Source of the DNA: Streptomyces sp. SAJ15
GTDB taxonomy: Bacteria; Actinomycetota; Actinomycetes; Streptomycetales; Streptomycetaceae
Assembly: GCF_007595705.1 (NCBI RefSeq)
Contig: NZ_NISY01000020.1
Coordinates: forward strand, 62,001 to 126,000
Length of the DNA: 64,000 bases
Direction of reading: 5' to 3'
The notes below the pieces were generated by a model. The model ran no database searches. It saw only the letters and a list, made by a program, of their open reading frames with translations, and was not told the DNA's origin. The position numbers and the translations under genes were made by a program. Below, in pieces: positions 47,309 to 56,131 of this stretch; position 1 is the stretch's first letter; every line of letters starts with the position of its first letter.

Positions 47309-48565
47309 TTACTTGCACATTCCCTGTGCGGCCATGGCCCCCGCGTAGGCCGACGGCTTGGCGGCCGGCGCCCCCTTCTTCTCCGCGACCTTCTCACCGA
47401 CCTTCTCACCGACCTTCCCCGCGACCTTCCTCTCGCCCCTCTCCTCGACCTCCTTCTCGACAGTCTTCCGGTCGTCCCCGGCCGGCGCCGCGGCGTTGCC
47501 GTCGTCCCGGATGGTCTCCGCCCGGGCCACCGTCACCGGCTGGTCCAGGCGTACCTGTCGGAAGAGCTGATCGGCGTCCGGCTGCACCAGCTCGTCCCGG
47601 TTGGGGTTGTACGTGTACGGCTGGCGCGGCACGGTCAGGAAGCGGACCCGCTCGTCGGGGATGTCGCGCATCGCGCGGATCAGGTCGTAGAGCCTGCGCA
47701 GCGAGCCCAGGCCCGGATCGGTCGTCAGCGACTTGGTCGCCGCGTCCAGCACCGGATACAGCCGCCGCGGATTGAACAGCACCCCGTTGCTGTGCACCTT
47801 CTTCACCAGCGCGGCGAGGAACTGCTGCTGGCGGGCGATGCGCCCGGTGTCGCTGCCGTTGCCGATGCTGTAGCGGGCGCGCACGAACCCCAGGGCCTCC
47901 TCGCCGCGCAGCACCTGCCGGCCGGCCGGCAGCTCCAGCTTCGCCTCGTCGTCGTCGATGGGCTCCTTGAGGCACACCTCGACGCCGCCCACCGCGTTCA
48001 CCATCTTCTTGAAGCCGCGGAAGTCCACGATGACGTGGTGGTCGACCCGGATGCCGGTCAGCTTCTCCACCGTGCGGATGGTGCAGGCCGCGCCGCCACG
48101 CTCGAAGGCCCAGTTGAACTGGGCGAACTGCGGCTTGCTGCGCTTCTTCTTCGCCAGCGCGCAGCGCGGGATGTCCACCATCAGGTCGCGCGGGACGGAG
48201 ACGGCGGTCGCGCTCTCCCGGTCCGCGGCCAGGTGCAGCAGGATGGTGGTGTCCGAGCGCTGGGTGCCGAAGTTGCGGCCGTACTGCGCGTTGCCCTTGC
48301 CGGTGCGCGTGTCCGAGCCGATGAGCAGGACGTTCTGCGCCCCGCGCACGACCGAGACCGGCCGTTCGGCCTCGTACAGCTCCAGCTCGTTGGCGGTGTC
48401 CGGGTCGGTCGTGATGTTGTCGTCCAGCCGGTCGTAGAGCCACCAGCAGATGCCGACCCCCGCCAGCAGCAGCACCGCCGTGCCCAGTGCCAGCCGGCGG
48501 AGCCAGCGGCGGTGCGGGGTCGGCGGTGTCGGGGCGGGCGGGTCAGTGGTCACTCTTGCGTCCAT
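47309..48565 (-). CDS. LCP-family protein (5 of 5)
   Basis: A 418-residue LCP protein with a short cytoplasmic tail, a transmembrane helix (~24-44: LALGTAVLLLAGVGICWWLY) and an LCP domain (LIGSDTRTGKGNAQYGRNFG, VSVPRDLMVDIP, VRARYSIGNGSDTGRIARQQQ). No LytR_C domain; instead a coiled, charged tail with repeated KVGEKVGEKVAEKK (~385-400) ending AQGMCK. The ATG at 48565 is chosen from the family; its RBS GAGGG is very close. It lies on the same strand as LCP 3 and 4, so glycopolymer ligases are clustered here. Confidence 0.91.
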   Translation of the reverse strand: MDARVTTDPPAPTPPTPHRRWLRRLALGTAVLLLAGVGICWWLYDRLDDNITTDPDTANELELYEAERPVSVVRGAQNVLLIGSDTRTGKGNAQYGRNFGTQRSDTTILLHLAADRESATAVSVPRDLMVDIPRCALAKKKRSKPQFAQFNWAFERGGAACTIRTVEKLTGIRVDHHVIVDFRGFKKMVNAVGGVEVCLKEPIDDDEAKLELPAGRQVLRGEEALGFVRARYSIGNGSDTGRIARQQQFLAALVKKVHSNGVLFNPRRLYPVLDAATKSLTTDPGLGSLRRLYDLIRAMRDIPDERVRFLTVPRQPYTYNPNRDELVQPDADQLFRQVRLDQPVTVARAETIRDDGNAAAPAGDDRKTVEKEVEERGERKVAGKVGEKVGEKVAEKKGAPAAKPSAYAGAMAAQGMCK

Positions 48566-48842
48566 CCCTCGCGGAGCCGGCGGCGGTGAACCGTGTGGGG
48601 CCAACCGTGCGGGGGTTGTCGATCACCGGAGCGGACGTACGTGCCCCGCACAGGGTTGTACGTATCCACGATCATCGCGCGGCGGGTGCGGCGAAGCGCG
48701 TGGCTCGGCCCGTGCGTCCGCCGGACGGCTCACAGAGGGAGGATGCGCGGCGGGTGGTCGCGCCCCCGCGGCGGCACGCCGTGGAGGCGGCGGCACGCGG
48801 CGCGGGGGCGGTCCGCCGCGGAGGTCGTACAGGGTTCGCGGA

Positions 48843-49595
48843 TCAGCGGGCGACGGCGGTCACGCGCTCGTCCTCCCGGCGCTTGGCGAGGCCGTCCTCG
48901 TCGAGCCGGTCGAGGTGGCGGCACAGGACCACGGAGCCGCCCGCGGCGAGCGGGGCGAACAGCCCGGCGGAAAGCCCCTCCCAACTGTCCCAGTCGAGCC
49001 CGGACAGCAGCCGCGAGCCGGGCCCCAGGCCCCGCTCGGCGGCGTCCGCGCGGGCCCGCTCGACCACCTGTGCGGCCGTCAGCTCCACACCGCCCACGGT
49101 CAGGGCCGGCGCGTCGGGGTCCACCGGGGCGTACGGCGCGAACCGGTCGCCCTGGCTCGGCACCTCCACCGCGTAGTCGGCGAAGCCCGGCGGCGGCTGC
49201 GGGAAGCGGCCACCGAGCGGGCGCAGCGCGAGCGCCATGCGCTCCCCGGAGCAGCCGCGCGCCTCCTCCAGCCGGTCCGGCCCGCTGACCACGAGATCGG
49301 CCGCGGCCGGGTCGCCCGCGACCTCGGCGACGACGCCGGTGGAGGAGCAGGCCAACAGCCAGACAGCCGCCTGCCAGTGTGCGGGCAGCAGCAGTGCCAG
49401 CCGGTCTCCCGGTCCGGCGGCGAGATCGCCCTGGAGCAGATTGGCGGTCTTCGCCACCCAATTGGCGAAGGTGGCCACGGACAGTTCGACGCGCTCGCCG
49501 GTTGCGTCGTCGTAGAAGGTGACAAGCGGCCGGGCCGGGTCCGCGGCGAGCGCGGATCGCAGCAGGTCGGCGGGGGTGCGATCGGTGGCGTTCAT
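48843..49595 (-). CDS. TIGR03089 family protein (AMP-binding-like N-terminal fragment family)
   Basis: A 250-residue protein resembling the N-terminal part of acyl-CoA synthetases (LVTFYDDATGERVELSVATFANWVAKTANLL, LALLLPAHWQAAVWLLACSSTGVVAEV) but lacking the P-loop-like and C-terminal domains needed for adenylation. This matches the actinobacterial TIGR03089 family, so it is a normal member rather than a truncation. No enzymatic activity is established. It lies in the conserved cell-envelope region next to the divergent amidase gene. The 277 bases downstream of it hold no recognisable gene. Confidence 0.85.
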   Translation of the reverse strand: MNATDRTPADLLRSALAADPARPLVTFYDDATGERVELSVATFANWVAKTANLLQGDLAAGPGDRLALLLPAHWQAAVWLLACSSTGVVAEVAGDPAAADLVVSGPDRLEEARGCSGERMALALRPLGGRFPQPPPGFADYAVEVPSQGDRFAPYAPVDPDAPALTVGGVELTAAQVVERARADAAERGLGPGSRLLSGLDWDSWEGLSAGLFAPLAAGGSVVLCRHLDRLDEDGLAKRREDERVTAVAR

Positions 49596-49734
49596 CGTCG
49601 TCAGATTACGCGGCGCCGGACGGGGGCGGGTCGGGAACGGGCGGGGAGGGCCACCGAGTCGGCGGAGCGCCGGGCGGAAAATGCAGAAAATTACGAATCG
49701 ACATATTTACTGGGCTCTGCCCAGGATTCGCTAC

Positions 49735-51363
49735 ATGCGTGCACTACTGGCTACTTCGATCGGTGTCGCCTGCGCGACCGCCTTCGCCATCCCGTTCTCG
49801 CTCACGGCCCCCGCCGGAGCCACCGGGGCTGACAGAGCCGCACCGGTGCGCTACCCCGCGGGGCCGCCGGGCGGGACCCAGTCACTCCCCCTCACCCCAC
49901 CCGGCGGGCTGAGTCGGTCCCTCGCCGCGTCCACCGTGCGGCGAAGCCTGGTGGCCCCCGAGGTGCGACCGTTCTCGCTGCTCGGCGTCGCCTGGAGCGA
50001 TCCGCAGGCCCAGCCGCCCGGCCGGGTGCAGGTGAGCACGCGCGCGGGCGACACCGGCCGGTGGTCCGCCTGGCAGGACCTGGAGACCCATGTCGAGGAC
50101 GCGCCCGACGCCGACTCGCCCGAGGGGTGGACGGCGCGGACCCGCGGTGCCACGGCCCCGCTCTGGGTCGGCGAGTCCGACGGCGTCCAGGTGCGGATCA
50201 GCCCTGACGAGCACCGCGCGAACGCCACCCTCCCCGAGGGGCTGAGCCTGGAACTGGTCGACCCCGGCGACGACCCCTACGAGGAGGAGCGGCCGCCCGA
50301 GGACGACGAGTCGTACGACGAGCGCGACGACGAGCTGGATGACGGGCGCTACGACGAGCGGGATGACGCACGTTTCGACGAGCGGGAGGACGCACGTTTC
50401 GACGAGCGGGATGACGAGGACTTCGAGGACGACCCGTACGAGGACGACGGGCGTGACGACGAGCGGGATGACGAGCGTTTCGACGAGCGCGACGACGAGC
50501 GGGATGACGGGCGCTACGACGAGCGGGATGACGAGGACCTCGAGGACGAGCCCGACGCGGGGGTCGACGGGGGCCACGACGACGACTCCGGCTCGGGCTC
50601 CCTGCACGACGACGAGGACGACGAGGACGACGAGCAGGGCGGTCCCGGCGGGGACTCCGACGCCTCCGAGCGGGAGGACGAGGACGCCGGCTTCCCGGAG
50701 CTCGAACCCCCGTACGTGATCCCCGACGCGCCCGACGAGGGCAGCGCGGCGCGCCCCCACCGGGCCCCGCGGCCGCGCATCATCACCCGCGCCGGCTGGG
50801 GCGCCGACGAGAAGCTCCGGGACCGCGGCTTCGTCTACACCAAGACGATCAAGGTGGCCTTCGTGCACCACAGCGCCACCGGCAACAGCTACCGCTGCAA
50901 GCAGGCCCCCTCCGTCTTGCGCAGTATCTACCGATACCACGTGAAGAGCAGCGGCTGGCGCGACTTCGGCTACAACTTCGCCGTCGACAAGTGCGGGAAC
51001 ATCTACGAGGGGCGCGCCGGGGGCCCGGCCAAGCCGGTCATGGGCGCCCACACGCTCGGTTTCAACAAGGACAGCATGGGCATCGCGGTCCTCGGAAGCT
51101 ACAGCACCTCGAATCCGTCCCAAGCCGCGGTCAAGGCCGTGGCGAAGGTCGCAGCCTGGAAGCTAGGACTCCACGGCAGGAACCCGAGCGGCACCATTCA
51201 GGTGGTGTCCGGCGGCGGCAACAAGTTCACAAAGGGAACGAAGGTCAGGCTGAAGGTGATCTCCGGTCACCGGGACGGCTACAGCACCGAATGCCCCGGC
51301 GCCCGGCTCTACGGCAAGCTCGGCTCCGCCCGTAGCGCCGCGTCCGAACTCCAGGGCCGCTGA
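49735..51363 (+). CDS. Peptidoglycan recognition protein / N-acetylmuramoyl-L-alanine amidase with acidic repeat linker
   Basis: A 542-residue exported protein. Signal peptide MRALLATSIGVACATAFAIP (1-~33), an N-terminal beta domain (~60-190), a long Asp/Glu/Arg-rich linker of RYDERDD-type repeats (~195-340), then a PGRP/amidase_2 domain (~365-540) with zinc ligands in FVHHSATG, ISGHRDG and the Cys of STECPGARL. It cleaves the bond between MurNAc and L-Ala in peptidoglycan. An ATG at 49681 is in frame, but the signal peptide fits 49735, with AGGA eight bases upstream. Confidence 0.9.
   Translation: MRALLATSIGVACATAFAIPFSLTAPAGATGADRAAPVRYPAGPPGGTQSLPLTPPGGLSRSLAASTVRRSLVAPEVRPFSLLGVAWSDPQAQPPGRVQVSTRAGDTGRWSAWQDLETHVEDAPDADSPEGWTARTRGATAPLWVGESDGVQVRISPDEHRANATLPEGLSLELVDPGDDPYEEERPPEDDESYDERDDELDDGRYDERDDARFDEREDARFDERDDEDFEDDPYEDDGRDDERDDERFDERDDERDDGRYDERDDEDLEDEPDAGVDGGHDDDSGSGSLHDDEDDEDDEQGGPGGDSDASEREDEDAGFPELEPPYVIPDAPDEGSAARPHRAPRPRIITRAGWGADEKLRDRGFVYTKTIKVAFVHHSATGNSYRCKQAPSVLRSIYRYHVKSSGWRDFGYNFAVDKCGNIYEGRAGGPAKPVMGAHTLGFNKDSMGIAVLGSYSTSNPSQAAVKAVAKVAAWKLGLHGRNPSGTIQVVSGGGNKFTKGTKVRLKVISGHRDGYSTECPGARLYGKLGSARSAASELQGR
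50285..50560 (+). repeat. In-frame acidic minisatellite in the amidase gene
   Basis: Repeats of GACGAGCGGGATGACG and GTTTCGACGAGCG type encode (R/F)(Y/F)DERDD. The units are in frame and near-identical, suggesting recent expansion. Confidence 0.85.
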
Positions 51364-51487
51364 ACGATCGGCGAGGCCGCGGGCCGGCGGCACCGCGGCG
51401 GCCCGGGCCGGGCGCGGGCCGGACCTTCGCGGCTGCATACACTGGCCGCCGACCCGGCGAGCCCCAGCAGGAAGCAGAGACGAAACC

Positions 51488-52588
51488 TTGGCAGACGCGT
51501 CGAATTCGCCCGAAGCGATCCTCCTGGTCGGCGGCAAGGGGACCCGGTTGCGCCCGCTCACGGTGCACACGCCCAAGCCGATGGTCCCGGCGGCCGGCGT
51601 CCCGTTCCTCACCCACCAGCTCGCGCGCGCCCGCGCCGCCGGAGTCGAACACATCGTCCTCGCCACCTCGTACCTCGCCGAGGTCTTCGAGCCGTACTTC
51701 GGCGACGGCTCGGCGTTCGGCCTGCACCTGGAGTACGTCACCGAGGAGGAGCCGCTGGGCACCGGCGGGGCGATCCGCAACGTCGCCTCCCGGCTGCACT
51801 CCGGCCCCGACGACCCGGTGCTGATCTTCAACGGCGACATCCTCACCGGCCTCGACATCCCGGCCCTGGTCCGCACCCACCGCGACAGCGGCGCCGATGT
51901 CTCGCTGCACCTGACGCGCGTCACCGACCCGCGCGCCTACGGCCTGGTGCCGACCGACCCCGACGGCCGCGTCACGGCGTTCCTGGAGAAGCCGCAGACC
52001 CCCGAGGAGATCGTCACCGACCAGATCAACGCGGGCTGCTACGTCTTCAACCGCTCGGTCATCGACACCATCCCGGCCGGCCGCCCCGTCTCCGTCGAAC
52101 GCGAGACCTTCCCCGGCCTGCTGGCCGCCGGCGCCCACCTCCAGGGCATGGTCGACTCCACCTACTGGCTCGACCTCGGCACCCCCCAGGCGTTCGTCCG
52201 CGGCTCCGCCGACCTGGTGCTGGGCCGCGCCCCGTCCCCGGCCGTCCCCGGCCGCTGCGGCGAGCGACTGGTCCTGGACAGCGCCCGCGTCGCCCGCGAC
52301 GCCAAGCTGACCGGCGGCACCGTCATCGGCGCCGGCGCCCAGGTGGGCGCCGGGGCGCGCATCGACGGCAGCACGGTGCTGGACGGCGCCGTCGTCGAGG
52401 AGGGCGCCCAGGTCCACGACTCCCTCATCGGCGCCCACGCCCGAATCGGCGCGCGCACCGTCCTGCACGGGGCGGTGGTCGGGGACGGCGCCCTGGTCGG
52501 CTCCGACAACGAGCTGCGCGACGGGGTACGGGTGTGGTGCGGCGCCGACATCCCGGCCGGCGCGGTCCGCTTCTCCTCGGACCAGTAA
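51488..52588 (+). CDS. NDP-sugar synthase (mannose-1-phosphate guanylyltransferase-like nucleotidyltransferase)
   Basis: A 366-residue sugar nucleotidyltransferase: N-terminal domain with the signature LLVGGKGTRLRPLTVHTPKPMVP, FNGDILTG and FLEKP, and a C-terminal left-handed beta-helix (~265-350: GAGAQVGAGARIDGSTVLDGAVV). It makes an NDP-sugar, probably GDP-mannose, from NTP and sugar 1-phosphate for envelope glycans. TTG start at 51488 with AGGAAGC upstream. Substrate is inferred from the family. Confidence 0.88.
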   Translation: MADASNSPEAILLVGGKGTRLRPLTVHTPKPMVPAAGVPFLTHQLARARAAGVEHIVLATSYLAEVFEPYFGDGSAFGLHLEYVTEEEPLGTGGAIRNVASRLHSGPDDPVLIFNGDILTGLDIPALVRTHRDSGADVSLHLTRVTDPRAYGLVPTDPDGRVTAFLEKPQTPEEIVTDQINAGCYVFNRSVIDTIPAGRPVSVERETFPGLLAAGAHLQGMVDSTYWLDLGTPQAFVRGSADLVLGRAPSPAVPGRCGERLVLDSARVARDAKLTGGTVIGAGAQVGAGARIDGSTVLDGAVVEEGAQVHDSLIGAHARIGARTVLHGAVVGDGALVGSDNELRDGVRVWCGADIPAGAVRFSSDQ

Positions 52589-52603
52589 CCCGACCGGGGA
52601 CGG

Positions 52604-53596
52604 CTACATCGCGCGGAAGTCCCGCACCGAGAAGCGCGGCGCGCGGCGCGGCGGCGTCCGCCCGGAGAGCAGGATCAGCCGGGTCGCGCGGTGCCGCTGC
52701 CCCGCGTACGGAGCCAGCAGCTCCAGCATCGTGGCGTCGTCCGCGCCCCGCTCGCCGGTGAGCGCGTAGCCGACGATGCGCGGCAGGTGCAGATCGCCCA
52801 CGGTCACGGCGTCCGGGCTGCCGTTGCTGCGCTGCAGCGTCTCGGCGGCGGTCCACGGCCCGATGCCCGGGATCGCCTGGAGCCGCGCGGCGGCCTCCTC
52901 CGTCGCCATGCCGGCCGCCTCCTCCAGCCGCGCCGCCACGCGCGCCGCCCGGACGACCGCCGCCGCCCGCTTGGCGTCGACGCCGGCCCGGTGCCACTCC
53001 CAGGACGGCACCAGCGCCCAGCCGCGCGGGTCCGGCATCACCCGCATCCGCTCCGCCTCGCCCGGCCCCGGCGCGGGCTCGCCGAACCGCCACAGCAGCA
53101 GCCGCCAACCGCGGTACGCCTCGTCGCTGGTGACCTTCTGCTCCAGGACCGAGGGGATCAGCGACTCCAGCACCAGTCCGGTGCGGCCCAGACGCAGCCC
53201 CGGGTTGCGCCGATGCGCCTCGTGCACCAGCCGGTGCCGCGGCACGAACGCGGACGGGTCGTCCTCCGCCCCCAGCAGCGCCGGCAGCCCGTCCAACAGC
53301 CACCGCGCCCCGGGCCCCCACGCCTCGCCCAGCACCGCGTCACCCTCGCGGGCGATCCGCAGCGTGCCCGGCCCGTACGGGGTGCGGCTGGCGCGCCACA
53401 CCGCGCCGTCCGCCGCGACGCGGAACGCCGGGTCGCCGGGCCCGCGCCGCAGCGGCCCCAGCGTCACCCCCAGGTCCAGCGGCCCCTCCGGCGTCCACCG
53501 CCGCCGCGTGCCGGTCCCGACGGCCTGGCCACGCGTCGCGGGCACGACGAGCCGGCCACCGCGCACGGTGGTCCGCGTCGTCCGTTCGCCCGACAT
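52604..53596 (-). CDS. DNA-3-methyladenine glycosylase II-like (AlkA family) protein
   Basis: A 330-residue base-excision glycosylase: an N-terminal domain of AlkA type, then HhH-GPD with LESLIPSVLEQKVTSDEAYRGWR, the hairpin IPGIGPWTAAETLQRSNGSPDAVTVGD holding the catalytic Asp, and LPRIVGYALTGERGADD. It removes alkylated purines. ATG start; convergent with the nucleotidyltransferase 15 bases away. No FeS cluster cysteines, unlike Nth/MutY. Length is typical for actinobacterial members. Confidence 0.88.
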   Translation of the reverse strand: MSGERTTRTTVRGGRLVVPATRGQAVGTGTRRRWTPEGPLDLGVTLGPLRRGPGDPAFRVAADGAVWRASRTPYGPGTLRIAREGDAVLGEAWGPGARWLLDGLPALLGAEDDPSAFVPRHRLVHEAHRRNPGLRLGRTGLVLESLIPSVLEQKVTSDEAYRGWRLLLWRFGEPAPGPGEAERMRVMPDPRGWALVPSWEWHRAGVDAKRAAAVVRAARVAARLEEAAGMATEEAAARLQAIPGIGPWTAAETLQRSNGSPDAVTVGDLHLPRIVGYALTGERGADDATMLELLAPYAGQRHRATRLILLSGRTPPRRAPRFSVRDFRAM

Positions 53597-53689
53597 GGTC
53601 CCGTCTCCTTCAGCCCCGCCCTACGAGCCTAGGCCCCTCCGAGAGCGCCCCCGTCGACGAGGGGGTGCCTCTTCGCCCCCTCCCGCCGC

Positions 53690-54410
53690 GTACGGCTTCC
53701 GTGCCGGTGGAGGTACGTCGGGGCGCCCCCGCCACGCGCTGGTGCTCCGCGTGCCCCTCAACCGGCGCTACCGCGCCGGGGGTCGTTTCCCCGCCCACCC
53801 GCCCGTTCACCCCAACCCGCGGGGTGAGGCGGGGCCCACGCGGCTTCCGTTCCACGGGGGGTGGGGCTTGGTTGTCGGGGGCACGCCGGGGTGGCCCCGC
53901 CACGCGCCGTGCTCCGCGTGCCTCTCGACCGGCGCTACCGCGCCGGGGTCGTTTCCCCGCCCACCCGCCCGGCACCCCGACGCGTGGGGTGGGGCGGGGG
54001 CTGTGCGGCTTCCGTTCCACGGGGGGTGGGGCTTGGTTGTCGGGGGCACGCCGGGGTGGTCCCGCCACGCGCCGTGTTCCGCGTGCCCCTTGACCGGCGC
54101 TGCCGCGCCGGGGTCGTTTCCCCGCCCACCCGCCCGGCACTCCAACGCGTGGGGTGGGGCGGGGGCTGTGCGGCTTCCGTTCCACGGGGGGTGGGGCTTG
54201 GTTGTCGGGGGCACGCCGGGGTGGCCCCGCCACGCGCCGTGTTCCGCGTTGCCCCTTCACCTGCGCTGCCGCGCGTGGGGGCTGTTACCCGCCACCCGGG
54301 TGTCTCGGGGTGGTCCCGCCATGTGGCCGTGCTCGGCGTGCCCCTTGACCGGCGCTGCCGCGCCGGGGTCGTTTCCCCGCCCATCCCCGGTATCCCAACG
54401 CGTGGTCGGA
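53690..54410. repeat. 165-bp tandem repeat block
   Basis: Non-coding block between the AlkA-like gene and fbiB. The landmark CGGCTTCCGTTCCACGG starts at 53841, 54006 and 54171, exactly 165 bases apart; a more diverged copy precedes it (from about 53691) and one or two shorter copies follow to ~54410. Each unit contains potential stems such as GGCGC-TACC-GCGCC. Open frames of up to 577 codons cross it on several frames because 165 is a multiple of three and GC is extreme, but none has conserved features, so I call no gene. Confidence 0.9.
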
Positions 54411-54480
54411 TGCCTGCGGGGGCTGGGGCGGCGGGTGTTTGGGGCGTCGGGGGAGGGGGCGGGGTCGCAGGGGTGGGGGG

Positions 54481-54537
54481 CTGGACGCTGTCGCATATTT
54501 GTGGCGTGAGGCGGGGGTGACTAAATATGCGGTCCAG
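54481..54537. other. AT-centred inverted repeat downstream of fbiB
   Basis: CTGGAC at 54481 and GTCCAG at 54532, with GCATATTT at 54493-54500 facing AAATATGC at 54523-54530. The 22-base centre is GC-rich. It could be an extended hairpin or the site of a DNA-binding protein. AT blocks are otherwise absent nearby. Confidence 0.6.
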
Positions 54538-54585
54538 GTCCCCGGCCCCGGAGACCCCGACCCCCGGCACCACCCACCCACCCCA

Positions 54586-54745
54586 CCACCACGCACCCGC
54601 ACCCGCACCCGCACCCGCACCACGCGAAACCCGCACCAGCACCAGCACCAGCACCCGCACCAGCACCCGCACCCGCGCCACGCGCACCCGCACCCGCGCC
54701 CCGCGCCACCCGCACCCGCGCCACGCGCCACCCGCACCCGCCTCG
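54586..54745. repeat. CACCCG/CACCAG hexamer tract
   Basis: About 160 bases of imperfect CACCCG, CACCAG and GCGCCAC hexamers run up to the stop codon of fbiB. The bases from 53597 to 54748 hold no supported gene. Confidence 0.85.
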
Positions 54746-54748
54746 TGA

Positions 54749-56131
54749 CTAGCGCACCTCGATGAAGGACGAGGCCACCCGGGTCGGCCGAGCGGTCGGC
54801 GGGGCCGCCGGGCGGCCGACGGCCACCGCGCCCATCGGGTCCCAGTCGGCCGGCAGCTCCAGCACCTCGCGCACGACATCGCGGCAGAACATCGTCGACG
54901 AGACCCAGGCCGAGCCCAGCCCCTCGCCGGCCAGGGCGACCAGCAGGTTCTGCACCCCCGCGCCCGCCGCCACGACGAACATCTCGCGCTCGGCCGCCGC
55001 CCGTCGGGCGTCGGGGTACGCATGGGCCCCGTCGGCCACCAGACACGGCACCACCAGATACGGCGCCTTCCGCAGCACGTCGCCGCGCCGCACCCGCCTG
55101 GCGACGCGCTCCTCGCTGAGGCCGTCGCCCCGCAGGTCCGCGATCCACGCCTCGCGCATCGCGTCGAGCAGCCGCAGCCGCGACTCGGCCGACTCCAGCA
55201 GGACGAAGCGCCACGGGGTCGTGTGGTGCGGCGCGGGCGCGGTGATCGCGGCGGTCACCGCGCGTCGCACGGCGCCCCCGTCGACCGGTTCGTCCGTGAA
55301 CTCCCGGACCGTGCGCCGCAGCGTGACCGCCTCGCGCACCGCCTCCGAGGTGCCCAGCCGGAACATGTCGTCGGCCGCGTCGCGCGCCAGCTCCCGGGCG
55401 CCCCGGGCACTCCCGAGCCCCGCGCCGGCCTCCTCCGACACACCCGACGGATCGGCCACCGCGTCGTCGTACGCCACCACATGCGGCAGCCCGCGGACCA
55501 CCGCCACCGGCAGCCCGGCCGCCTTGCCCTTCACCAGGTCGCCGGCGGCGGCCAGTTCGTCGGCGGTGGCGATGACGGTGGCGACCAGCGGATTGCCGTG
55601 CGCGTCGGTGCCACCGCGCAGATCGTCCAGGACCCGCACGCCCGCCGCGCCGATGGCGACGTCGGTGACCCCCTTGCGCCAGGGCCGCCCGAAGGTGTCG
55701 GTGACGATCACGCCGACGTCGACGCCCAGGGACTCCCGCAGCCCCTCCCGGATGCGTCGGGCCGACGCGTCGGGGTCCTCGGGGAGCAACAGAACCGTTC
55801 CGGCGGTGGTGTTGGAGGCGTCGACGCCGGCGGCGGCCATGACGAAGCCGAGCCGAGACTCGACGACGCGGAGCGTCCCGCGCCGGGCGACGACGCGGAC
55901 CGTCTCCGCGTCGATGGCGGCCTCGCGGTCGGCCGCCTCCAGCACCCGGCCCTCCGCCTTGCTGACGATCTTCGAGGTGACCAGCAGCACATCGCCGTGG
56001 GCGAGGCCCGGCAGCCCCTCCGCGGTGGCGGCGTCCGCGATGAGCTTGGCGAGGTCGTCGCCGGGGCGCACCTCGGGCACCCCCGGCAGCGCCCAGACCC
56101 GGTACGCGGGGATCTCCGGCGCTCCGCTCAC
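54749..56131 (-). CDS. fbiB: Bifunctional F420:L-glutamate ligase / FMN reductase-like protein
   Basis: A 460-residue fusion. The N-terminal CofE-like glutamate ligase (~1-245: VLLVTSKIVSKAEGRV, VIVTDTFGRPWRKGVTDVAIG) adds glutamates to F420-0. The C-terminal nitroreductase-fold domain (~265-455: RRTVREFTDEPVD, PAPHHTTPWRFVLLES, GVQNLLVALAGEGLGSAW) reduces dehydro-F420-0 in the actinobacterial route. The two-domain form is the usual actinobacterial FbiB. GTG start overlapping fbiA by four bases, so ligase and transferase are translated together. F420 serves redox enzymes in the cytoplasm. Confidence 0.95.
   Translation of the reverse strand: MSGAPEIPAYRVWALPGVPEVRPGDDLAKLIADAATAEGLPGLAHGDVLLVTSKIVSKAEGRVLEAADREAAIDAETVRVVARRGTLRVVESRLGFVMAAAGVDASNTTAGTVLLLPEDPDASARRIREGLRESLGVDVGVIVTDTFGRPWRKGVTDVAIGAAGVRVLDDLRGGTDAHGNPLVATVIATADELAAAGDLVKGKAAGLPVAVVRGLPHVVAYDDAVADPSGVSEEAGAGLGSARGARELARDAADDMFRLGTSEAVREAVTLRRTVREFTDEPVDGGAVRRAVTAAITAPAPHHTTPWRFVLLESAESRLRLLDAMREAWIADLRGDGLSEERVARRVRRGDVLRKAPYLVVPCLVADGAHAYPDARRAAAEREMFVVAAGAGVQNLLVALAGEGLGSAWVSSTMFCRDVVREVLELPADWDPMGAVAVGRPAAPPTARPTRVASSFIEVR

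Noticed and set aside
53610..54260. Open frames on both strands through the 165-bp repeats (e.g. 216 codons minus, 577 codons plus)
   Set aside because: Frames stay open because the unit is a multiple of three and GC-rich; products are Arg/Pro-rich repeats without a start signal or family.
53690..54745. Possible CRISPR array
   Set aside because: Units are contiguous tandem repeats of 165 bases and hexamers, without unique spacers between short repeats, and no cas genes are near.
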